A stretch of 26,892 nucleotides of DNA from WTJX01 sp045106295 (lineage in GTDB: Bacteria > Bacteroidota > Bacteroidia > Cytophagales > JAAEPT01), in the NCBI GenBank assembly GCA_045106295.1, contig JBGCEI010000088.1:1-26892 (forward strand), read 5' to 3'. Below the pieces are notes generated by a model. The model worked only from the letters and a program-made list of their open reading frames with translations, ran no database searches and was not told the DNA's origin. This document shows positions 15,042 through 21,748 of this stretch, piece after piece. Numbering within the stretch: position 1 is the first letter of the stretch; the number at the start of each line of letters is the position of its first letter. Made by a program: the position numbers and the translations under genes.

Positions 15042-15956
15042 TTAAATAAAAACATTTTTTAATCTAAACCACCTAATAATTGGATAACTAACGATCCAAG
15101 GAAAGTATGAAAGCATAGCTACCCATACTTCTTTGGGAGTAAAGAATTGCATTGCCAATAAAACCATTAAGCTATTATTGGTTACTACAAACATTAGTCC
15201 ATCTCCCCACTTTTGTTTTTCTCCTTTTCCTAGAGCATAACCCACAAAAAACTTAATAGTAAAAACAGCAAACATAGCCGCTAAACCAATCGTTGTAAGA
15301 GAACTAAAAAAGTAAGTAGCAATCGTTTCATGTTTATCTGCCACTACAGCTGCCAGCAAAATTCCCAGATTCACAGTTCCCATCCAGGGAGAAACACTAA
15401 ATACTTTTTCTACCATTTCTACCTGTACAAATCGTTTAAATAAAATTCCTAACACCGCAGGAAGTACTACCACCTTTGCCAAATAAATAGACATTTGTAA
15501 TCGGTCTATTTCAATGCTAGACTGAAAAAAGAGGTAAAATAAAAATGGAAGAACAAATACAACCCCAATACCAGTAAGGAGCACAAAAAAACCACTTCGT
15601 AAGACATCAAAACCTAACAAACCAGAAAAAAGAGGAGTGGTGGCACCACAATTGGCAGCAGCTAATAAAAACAACCCTACTTTTAATTCATGTGGTAATG
15701 GAATGGTGATAAAATAAACGGCAATTGGAACCCCTACAATAGAAATAAGTGCTCGTAAGCCAATCGGCAAGATATCTTTTTGAACCGTCTTTAGTCCTTC
15801 AATATCCATTTTCAGAAATCCTAAAAACAGATTAATCATCAAAAAGTAATGAGCGTAAGGTGCGAAAACGCTAAAAAAAGGAGGGGATAAAAAACCTAGA
15901 CAAGCAAAAACGAAAAGAGTAGCTGCAAAGTTCTTTTCTATTAATCTAAGCATCAT
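15042..15956 (-). CDS. Bile acid:sodium symporter (BASS)-like membrane transporter
   Basis: 304 residues, almost entirely hydrophobic, with about nine or ten predicted transmembrane helices. The region AANCGATTPLFSGLLGFD (residues 101-117) corresponds to the first discontinuous-helix block of BASS/arsenite-carrier proteins (Gly/Ser/Thr-rich followed by GD or GF), and VTNNSLMVLLAMQFF resembles the second crossover block. Proteins of this fold carry organic anions with sodium or protons; the substrate cannot be predicted. Two ATGs lie in tandem (15956 and 15953). It starts 3 bp after the DUF3592-like gene ends, so the two are probably co-transcribed and co-translated. Confidence 0.75.
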   Translation of the reverse strand: MMLRLIEKNFAATLFVFACLGFLSPPFFSVFAPYAHYFLMINLFLGFLKMDIEGLKTVQKDILPIGLRALISIVGVPIAVYFITIPLPHELKVGLFLLAAANCGATTPLFSGLLGFDVLRSGFFVLLTGIGVVFVLPFLFYLFFQSSIEIDRLQMSIYLAKVVVLPAVLGILFKRFVQVEMVEKVFSVSPWMGTVNLGILLAAVVADKHETIATYFFSSLTTIGLAAMFAVFTIKFFVGYALGKGEKQKWGDGLMFVVTNNSLMVLLAMQFFTPKEVWVAMLSYFPWIVSYPIIRWFRLKNVFI

Positions 15957-15959
15957 GAT

Positions 15960-16256
15960 TTACAATTTGGCCGTAGAATTCTCTGGTTTTCCTTTTTGAT
16001 AGGTAACAGATACTTTTCTTCCTTCTTCCAAATCCTTTCTAAAGCGAGGCACACGAGTGCTTCCTTTGTATTCTACTCCGTCTACTGAGAACGTATAATC
16101 TATAATGCGCTTATCCTGATCTTTATAGGCTGATCTGATCTTTGTAATTCGCCCAATCGTCTTTTCGGGATTTGCTTTTAATGCCATCGACTTCTGATAT
16201 GTATACCAAATCAATCCACATACCGCTAAAGCTATAACTACAAAAAGCATCTTCAT
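15960..16256 (-). CDS. DUF3592-like small membrane protein
   Basis: 98 residues. One N-terminal transmembrane helix (about 2-19) followed by a compact beta domain with GRITKI, DYTFSVDGVEYKGSTRV and VSVTYQKGKPENS, the pattern of DUF3592 proteins. Those have no settled function; many sit in the envelope. It lies 25 bp after prfA and 3 bp before the BASS-like transporter, which it may accompany. Confidence 0.75.
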   Translation of the reverse strand: MKMLFVVIALAVCGLIWYTYQKSMALKANPEKTIGRITKIRSAYKDQDKRIIDYTFSVDGVEYKGSTRVPRFRKDLEEGRKVSVTYQKGKPENSTAKL

Positions 16257-16281
16257 TTTCTATTGATTAAATAGGTCTCTC

Positions 16282-17349
16282 TTAAACACCCTCTTTCATT
16301 CGTTCCGCATTATCTGCTAAACGAAGGTTTTCAGTGAAATCATCAATATCACCATCAAGTACAGCACCCAAGTTATAAACTGTCATCCCAATCCTATGGT
16401 CTGTCACTCTACTCTGAGGGAAATTATAAGTTCTAATCTTATCCGATCTATCACCACTACCTACCATTGACTTCCTTTTAGCTCCTACTTCGTCATTATG
16501 CTTTTGTAATTCAATAGCATATAATCGGGACTTCAATTCTTTTAATGCTGTATCGTAGTTTTTTAGTTTCGATTTTTCATCCTGACATTGTACCACTAAA
16601 CCTGTTGGTAAGTGAGTTAAACGAATAGCTGAATAGGTCGTGTTTACCGATTGACCACCAGGACCAGAAGAACAGAATTCATCTCTTCTAATATCTGAAG
16701 TATTCAATTCTATTTCTACATCATCCATCTCTGGAAGAACAGCTACCGATGCGGCTGATGTATGTACCCTACCCTGGCTTTCTGTAGCCGGTACACGCTG
16801 TACACGGTGAACACCAGACTCATATTTTAATTTTCCATACACATCGTTCCCTATTACCTTCGCCACTATTTTTGTGAACCCACCAGCAGTACCATCCACA
16901 AAGTCAGTAATAGAAATTTTCCATCCCATTTTCTCTGAATGACGTTGATACATTCTAAACAAATCACCTGCAAAAATAGCTGATTCATCACCTCCTGCAC
17001 CTGCACGTATTTCTACAATTGCATTTTTCTCGTCTTCAGGATCTTTTGGAATCAACATTTGTTTTAGATCATCCTCTATTTTTTCTTTTCGTTGCTCCAA
17101 CTCTTCCAGTTCCATTTTTGCCATGTCACGAAATTCCTCATCTTTCTCGTTAGCAATAACGTCTTTAGAGTTGTCAATATTGTTTAGTATCAGCTTGTAC
17201 TCTTCGTACGCATCTACCACTTTATTCAAGTCTTTGTATTCCTTGTTCAGCTTAGCATACTGCTTCATGTCAGTAACAATCTCTGGCTGAATAATAAGGT
17301 GGGCTACCTCTTCGAATCTTTTCTTGATTTCCTCTAACTTTTCGAGCAT
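16282..17349 (-). CDS. prfA: Peptide chain release factor 1
   Basis: 355 residues, full length. It recognises UAA and UAG and triggers release of the finished chain. The RF1 anticodon-like tripeptide PAT is at 187-189 (RVPATES), which separates it from RF2 (SPF). The catalytic GGQ is at 231-233 in SSGPGGQSVNTTYSAIRLTH; the N-terminal coiled-coil domain and the GAGGDESAIFAGDLFRMY block are intact. The usual companion prmC is not adjacent; here it lies between a LytTR regulator and a DUF3592-like gene. A TATCTTTG element upstream suggests it can be transcribed by itself. Confidence 0.97.
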   Translation of the reverse strand: MLEKLEEIKKRFEEVAHLIIQPEIVTDMKQYAKLNKEYKDLNKVVDAYEEYKLILNNIDNSKDVIANEKDEEFRDMAKMELEELEQRKEKIEDDLKQMLIPKDPEDEKNAIVEIRAGAGGDESAIFAGDLFRMYQRHSEKMGWKISITDFVDGTAGGFTKIVAKVIGNDVYGKLKYESGVHRVQRVPATESQGRVHTSAASVAVLPEMDDVEIELNTSDIRRDEFCSSGPGGQSVNTTYSAIRLTHLPTGLVVQCQDEKSKLKNYDTALKELKSRLYAIELQKHNDEVGAKRKSMVGSGDRSDKIRTYNFPQSRVTDHRIGMTVYNLGAVLDGDIDDFTENLRLADNAERMKEGV

Positions 17350-17369
17350 AATACGGTGTGATTTGTCTG

Positions 17370-17377
17370 CAAAGATA
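17370..17377 (-). promoter_or_regulatory. prfA promoter -7 element
   Basis: Read on the minus strand this is TATCTTTG, a perfect TAnnTTTG, 20 bp before the prfA ATG. Its spacer is occupied by the dispersed AACCCGAATTATGCAT repeat. Confidence 0.45.
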
Positions 17378-17382
17378 TGAAA

Positions 17383-17404
17383 TTAAACCCGAATTATGCA
17401 TGAG
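17383..17404. repeat. Solo copy of the AACCCGAAATATGCAT-type repeat
   Basis: Bases 17386-17401 match the 16-bp inverted-repeat arm of the element at 21547-21657 with one mismatch; the flanking TTAA before and AGA after are shared too. It lies between the LytTR regulator and prfA. Confidence 0.6.
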
Positions 17405-17405
17405 A

Positions 17406-17422
17406 CTTTGTTCTAAACAAAG
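17406..17422. other. Perfect hairpin after the LytTR regulator gene
   Basis: CTTTGTT-CTA-AACAAAG, a 7-bp stem with a 3-nt loop, starts one base past the regulator stop codon on the minus strand. No T-run follows, so it may stabilise the mRNA end or attenuate weakly rather than terminate. Confidence 0.45.
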
Positions 17423-17423
17423 C

Positions 17424-18176
17424 CTACCTCTGAAAAGCCTCCAAAAATTCACTTTTCTTTTTCGGAGCCACTTCTAGTTCTGCTCCATTTTCTAAGGTTA
17501 CGTAACCACCTTTTCCTTTGGTGTAGCGAACCACATAATCTAGATTAATCATATGTGATCGGTGAACCCGTACAAACTGGTGATTAGAAAGAATTTCTTC
17601 AAAATACTTTAGCGTTCTACAAATCAATAATTGACGGTTACTAACCAAATGAAATTTTGTGAAGTTGTTATCTGCTTCACAATACAAGATCTCTTCAGGT
17701 TTTACTACCTCAAAACCTTCTAAAGTCGGTAACATCAGTTTCGCCAAATTATTTGGTTGTCCTTTTATGTTTTCCAACAATACCTTTGCATGCTCTACAT
17801 AGTCAGGTTTACTTCTTTCAGTCTGAATTTTTTCTACCGCCGCAACTAACTCGTCTATGTCAATTGGCTTTAAGAGATAATAAGCAGCGCTTTGATTTAG
17901 CGCCTTGATCGCATAATTATCATACGCCGTTACAAATACCGTTTCAAAGGTGATTTCATTGACTTGATCCAATAAATCAAAGCCATTTGCATACGGCATT
18001 TCAATATCTAAAAATACCACATCAGGTTGATGAGTTGTTATGGCTTCCAGTCCTGTTTTTACCGAGTCGCAGGTAGCTAATAAATCTACATCAGGGCAGT
18101 ACTTTTTTAAGTAATTCGATAAAATATCCCTACTATCCTGTTCATCGTCTACCAATATTGCTTTTAATTTTGCCAT
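17424..18176 (-). CDS. LytTR-family response regulator
   Basis: 250 residues. The receiver domain (about 5-120) has the acidic pair D10/D11, phospho-acceptor D57 (VVFLDIEMP), T83 (FVTAYD) and K103 (LLKPID), all in place. The C-terminal LytTR DNA-binding domain (about 145-250) shows ILYCEADNNFTKFHL, FVRVHRSHMINLDYV and KGGYVTLENGAELEVAPKKK. LytTR proteins bind direct repeats spaced about two helical turns. It lies 5 bp after the sensor kinase gene, so they form one two-component system. Confidence 0.95.
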   Translation of the reverse strand: MAKLKAILVDDEQDSRDILSNYLKKYCPDVDLLATCDSVKTGLEAITTHQPDVVFLDIEMPYANGFDLLDQVNEITFETVFVTAYDNYAIKALNQSAAYYLLKPIDIDELVAAVEKIQTERSKPDYVEHAKVLLENIKGQPNNLAKLMLPTLEGFEVVKPEEILYCEADNNFTKFHLVSNRQLLICRTLKYFEEILSNHQFVRVHRSHMINLDYVVRYTKGKGGYVTLENGAELEVAPKKKSEFLEAFQR

Positions 18177-18181
18177 CCGTT

Positions 18182-20176
18182 TTATTGTGGTAAGCTAAGA
18201 ATTACCGATGTTCCAGAACCATCGTTTTCTACATCCGAAACAGTGACCGAATACTTTTTCTGGTACACTTTATTAATGATATTGATCCGTTCTTCGGTAT
18301 TCTTTAATCCCGTCGACTGATGCGCTTTTTGATTATCCGTTTTTAATTCTTTAGAACGGGTTCGTCCAATTCCATTATCTGTAATCACTACTTTTAATGC
18401 TTGGTTTTCTTCTGTTAAAGAAACAGAAAGGTGCCCCATTTCTTTTTTGTACCGCAACCCGTGCCATACCGCATTTTCTATGTACGGTTGAATTAGCATA
18501 GGAGGAATTTCTATGGTATCAAGCGATAGACTTTCATCAATAGTTAAATCATACGTAAATTTATCTCTGAAACGGTAATGCTCTAGCTTTAGATATAAGG
18601 CAATAATCTCTTTTTCCTCTGCCAACGTAATAAAGTCATGATGTGAATTATCCAATACCAAACGCATCAATTTAGAGAATTCAGACAAGAATTTATTAGC
18701 CGCCCGTTCATCATTTTTAGCGATAAACTGATTCACAGAGTTCAGCGCATTAAAGATAAAATGAGGGTTCATTTGACTTCGTAACGACTTTAAGGTCAAC
18801 AACTGACTCATCGTTTTACTTTTTACCGCATTTCGGTAAATCAAAATGGAAGCAACCACCGCTAACCCTAATAAAAAGAGTAGGCCATAAATAACCGTTC
18901 GCTGTAAATTCAACTGATTGGTTGCCAAACGATCATTCGATTCCTTTAATTCATACTCACTTTCGTCTAATGCCAACTCCTTGGTAAGAGATGAGATAGA
19001 ACGTTGTTTTTTATTGATCGCTTCCTTTTCTTTTTTTGCTTTACTTTCCTGTTTCTCCGCTTTTTCTAATGCCTCACTGTATTTCTGATAATAGCGCAAC
19101 GCCTTTTTTTGACTTCCTTTTTTATTCCATGCCTCAGCCAATCCTTTATTAGCACTGGCTAGCTCTTTAAAATTCTGCAAAGAGTCAGCCAGTAAGACTG
19201 CCTCCGTTAATTCCTTAATCGCAGAAGAAGTCTTACCCGTTTCAATCAAGGCTTTACTCAATGCCTGTTTTTCTTTGACCACTTTCAATGGTTTTTTTCG
19301 CAATGTATTAGACACAATAGCCTGATTCCTAAGGTCTATTTCTTTCTCTAATTTACCCTCTCCAACGTAGGCATTAATAATCTCCTCTTTGGATTCCTCA
19401 AAAGCAATGAGGCTTTCCTCTTTCTGATCTTCTGTTAGCATAGCATCATCTAGTGCTACGGGTGCCTGACTTTGTTGGTACAAATCAGCAGCAGCAGCAG
19501 TATTTCCTTCTGAAGCTAATAATTTCGTTCTGATTGCTTGAGCTCGGGTAGTTGAAAGTTTATTCTTGCGTAAGACCTGCTCTCCTTTTTCTAAGGTATT
19601 CTTTGATGCTTTGTAGTTTCCAGCTAGAAAATAAATATCTGCTCGGTCTAGCTCTACTTTTGCTTTATCAACAGGTGATTTGACTGCCTTTTGTTTCAGA
19701 TCAAGGTGTTTTAAAGACTCTTCATAATTGCCTAAACGACTATTAGATTTTATTAATCCATCTAAAGTAGAACGATATTCTTTCGTTTCCTTGTAAGAGG
19801 CTGTTTGTAATCTATCAAACGCTAAATTGTAGTTTTCAATAGCAGCTGCCCATTCTTTCGTTTGTTCATTGATCTTTCCTAATAATAGGTAACAGGTTGC
19901 CTGATTGAAACTGCTTTTTTGGAGAATACTTTGCGCTAATGCCTCTTCTACTTTGTCTAATGCCCCTTTAGTATCACTGAAACGGATAGCTTCCGCCTCT
20001 CTCAATAAATCAGGCACACTGCGGTCTAGCTTTAAATTCCGTTTAGAAATACTCTTATAACTAGACACTTTTTTCTGCTGACTAAATGTTTGGTGCAAAA
20101 AGAGTATTCCAATAAAGAACGATATGGTGATGTATTTTATCAAGTAGTGAATTTTAACACAAGATAACACATTCAT
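18182..20176 (-). CDS. LytS-type sensor histidine kinase with extracytoplasmic TPR domain
   Basis: 664 residues. An N-terminal signal/anchor (about 14-32), then a long helical region with TPR-like units (about 55-370; for example CYLLLGKINEQTKEWAAAIE and LAEAWNKKGSQKKALRYYQK), a coiled coil (about 370-425), one transmembrane helix (429-447) and the cytoplasmic kinase. The His_kinase box is SQMNPHFIFNALNS with H472; the ATPase domain has N568 (PYIENAVWHGL), DNGIG (600-604) and STGL (621-624). It should autophosphorylate and pass phosphate to the LytTR regulator downstream. The signal sensed by the TPR domain is unknown. This architecture is common in Bacteroidota. Confidence 0.93.
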   Translation of the reverse strand: MNVLSCVKIHYLIKYITISFFIGILFLHQTFSQQKKVSSYKSISKRNLKLDRSVPDLLREAEAIRFSDTKGALDKVEEALAQSILQKSSFNQATCYLLLGKINEQTKEWAAAIENYNLAFDRLQTASYKETKEYRSTLDGLIKSNSRLGNYEESLKHLDLKQKAVKSPVDKAKVELDRADIYFLAGNYKASKNTLEKGEQVLRKNKLSTTRAQAIRTKLLASEGNTAAAADLYQQSQAPVALDDAMLTEDQKEESLIAFEESKEEIINAYVGEGKLEKEIDLRNQAIVSNTLRKKPLKVVKEKQALSKALIETGKTSSAIKELTEAVLLADSLQNFKELASANKGLAEAWNKKGSQKKALRYYQKYSEALEKAEKQESKAKKEKEAINKKQRSISSLTKELALDESEYELKESNDRLATNQLNLQRTVIYGLLFLLGLAVVASILIYRNAVKSKTMSQLLTLKSLRSQMNPHFIFNALNSVNQFIAKNDERAANKFLSEFSKLMRLVLDNSHHDFITLAEEKEIIALYLKLEHYRFRDKFTYDLTIDESLSLDTIEIPPMLIQPYIENAVWHGLRYKKEMGHLSVSLTEENQALKVVITDNGIGRTRSKELKTDNQKAHQSTGLKNTEERINIINKVYQKKYSVTVSDVENDGSGTSVILSLPQ

Positions 20177-20192
20177 TTTAAATGAAAACGAG

Positions 20193-20200
20193 ACAAGATA
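20193..20200 (-). promoter_or_regulatory. Possible weak -7 element of the sensor kinase gene
   Basis: On the minus strand it reads TATCTTGT, 6/8 to TAnnTTTG, 16 bp before the ATG. The expected -33 position (about 20220) falls on the first 21-bp repeat, which would fit an activator-dependent promoter. Confidence 0.3.
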
Positions 20201-20217
20201 AAGAGATTGTCCTCTTT

Positions 20218-20266
20218 ACTAAGTGAACTGTCTCTTTCACTAAGTCTCTTCGATCGCTTACTAATT
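20218..20266. promoter_or_regulatory. Three direct repeats with 21-bp period, probable LytTR operator
   Basis: ACTAAGT at 20218-20224 and 20239-20245 and ACTAATT at 20260-20266 are spaced exactly 21 bp start to start, two helical turns. They lie in the 157-bp gap between the divergent sensor kinase and vWA genes. The period is that of paired LytTR-domain sites; the assignment to this regulator is inference. Confidence 0.5.
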
Positions 20267-20333
20267 TCAGGTATTTCTTTCTGTTTCTTTCCGCCAAATT
20301 GGAGACATATTTCAACTTAAAACACACATAAAC

Positions 20334-21491
20334 ATGATGAAATTACTCGTAAAAAACAGAATACTAACAGGAATAATAAACACCTTTCTTATTGTATTAA
20401 TAAGCTGTAACAGCACCTATTCAGAAAGTACGGAAAAAGCAGATACCAAAAACCAAAAAATAATGCTAGCACTCTTATTAGACACATCTAATAGTATGGA
20501 TGGACTAATAGACCAAGCAAAATCTCAGCTTTGGACGATTGTCAATGAATTGGCTGTCGCCAAATGTCACGACGGAGCAAGACCAGAAATAAAGATTGCT
20601 TTATTTGAATATGGAAATAGTAGATTACCCTCTTCAGAAGGGTACATCCGCATGGTCACCAACCTAACCGACGATTTAGACGAGATCTCAGAAAAACTGT
20701 TCAGTCTAAAAACAAATGGCGGAGACGAATTCTGTGGTCAGGTCATTAAACGATCTATTGACCAACTAGAGTGGTCTGAATCTGATGCAGATTTAAAAAT
20801 GATTTTCATTGCCGGTAACGAGCCATTTACACAAGGGAACTATCCCTACCGTTCGGCATGTAAGTTATCTAAAGAGAAAGGAATAATAGTCAACACTATT
20901 TTCTGTGGAGACTATGACAACGGTATCCGATCTTTTTGGAAAGAAGGAGCTTCCATAACAGGTGGTTCCTACATGGCAATTCAGCAAGACAGAAAAACCG
21001 TTTACATAGATACGCCATACGACAAGAAAATCGATAAACTGAACGATGACTTAAATAATACCTACATCTACTATGGAAACAAAGGAGTGGCGAAAAAAGA
21101 AATGCAAATTGCTCAAGACAGAAATGCCGCTTCCTACAGTCAAGCAAATAAGGTAAAAAGAGCCATTTCTAAGAGTTCTCACGCTTACAAAAACAAAAGC
21201 TGGGATTTGGTAGATGCTGCCGAGGAAGACGAAGAAGCAATTGCAGAAGTAGCCGAAGAAAGCCTTCCAACAGAAATGAAAGGAATGAATACTCCACAAC
21301 GAAAATCCTATGTCAAAAAGCAGGCTGAAGCACGAAAAGATATTCAACAAGAAATCCAAAAACTAAGCACTAAGCGAAAGCAATTCATAGCTGACAATCA
21401 ACCAAAAGGCAACAAAGAAGGCACTCTAGATCATGCCATGATGAAGTCCATTAAAGAAGTAGCTAAAACAAAACAGTTAAAGTTTGAGTAG
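20334..21491 (+). CDS. vWA-domain lipoprotein
   Basis: 385 residues. A lipoprotein signal with lipobox LISC (Cys25); tandem ATGs at 20334 and 20337. The von Willebrand factor A domain (about 42-245) has a MIDAS start DTSNSM with D50, S52 and S54, a later NGGDEFCG that can supply the threonine/acidic part, and IAGNEPF at the fourth strand. The C-terminal part (about 250-385) is charged and helical, Lys/Glu-rich, likely coiled. The MIDAS suggests metal-dependent binding of a protein partner on the cell surface or periplasmic face. It diverges from the sensor kinase and shares the intergenic repeats with it. A terminator follows. Confidence 0.85.
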   Translation: MMKLLVKNRILTGIINTFLIVLISCNSTYSESTEKADTKNQKIMLALLLDTSNSMDGLIDQAKSQLWTIVNELAVAKCHDGARPEIKIALFEYGNSRLPSSEGYIRMVTNLTDDLDEISEKLFSLKTNGGDEFCGQVIKRSIDQLEWSESDADLKMIFIAGNEPFTQGNYPYRSACKLSKEKGIIVNTIFCGDYDNGIRSFWKEGASITGGSYMAIQQDRKTVYIDTPYDKKIDKLNDDLNNTYIYYGNKGVAKKEMQIAQDRNAASYSQANKVKRAISKSSHAYKNKSWDLVDAAEEDEEAIAEVAEESLPTEMKGMNTPQRKSYVKKQAEARKDIQQEIQKLSTKRKQFIADNQPKGNKEGTLDHAMMKSIKEVAKTKQLKFE

Positions 21492-21514
21492 TTATTTATG
21501 AGTAATAATGACAG

Positions 21515-21544
21515 CCTGAAGGATTTTATTCTTTGGTTTTTTTT
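21515..21544 (+). terminator. Terminator after the vWA gene
   Basis: A 6-bp stem with one bulge (CCTGAAG at 21515-21521 with CTTTGG at 21531-21536, one G-U pair) is followed by eight T residues (21537-21544). Confidence 0.5.
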
Positions 21545-21546
21545 AT

Positions 21547-21657
21547 TTAAACCCGAAATATGCATTAGAATTCGTTATGAGAAGTTAACTAGCAAAGCGA
21601 CTGATTTTCAGATAGTTAGATTCGGAATAGACTCTCTTATGCATATTTCGGGTTAAA
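21547..21657. repeat. MITE-like palindromic element with 16-bp terminal inverted repeats
   Basis: AACCCGAAATATGCAT (21550-21565) is exactly repeated in inverse at 21639-21654, and TTAA lies at both ends (21547-21550, 21653-21656). Inside, TAACTA (21586-21591) and TAGTTA (21613-21618) share the same dyad centre, so the whole element can snap back. It has no coding capacity. A one-mismatch solo arm is at 17386-17401. Confidence 0.65.
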
Positions 21658-21748
21658 AGTTCAGCTACAAATCTTTGTGGGTCTTGCGACAGGGAATGAC
21701 ACGCTTTTCGTTAAATTGTCTAGTGTCTCACAACCTAATGTCTTAGCC

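Noticed and set aside
19490..19505. Short GCA triplet run in the sensor kinase gene
   Set aside because: Five units only, encoding part of an alanine-rich TPR helix; ordinary coding sequence.
21547..21657. CRISPR repeat unit
   Set aside because: Only two arms in opposite orientation, no spacer array and no cas genes.
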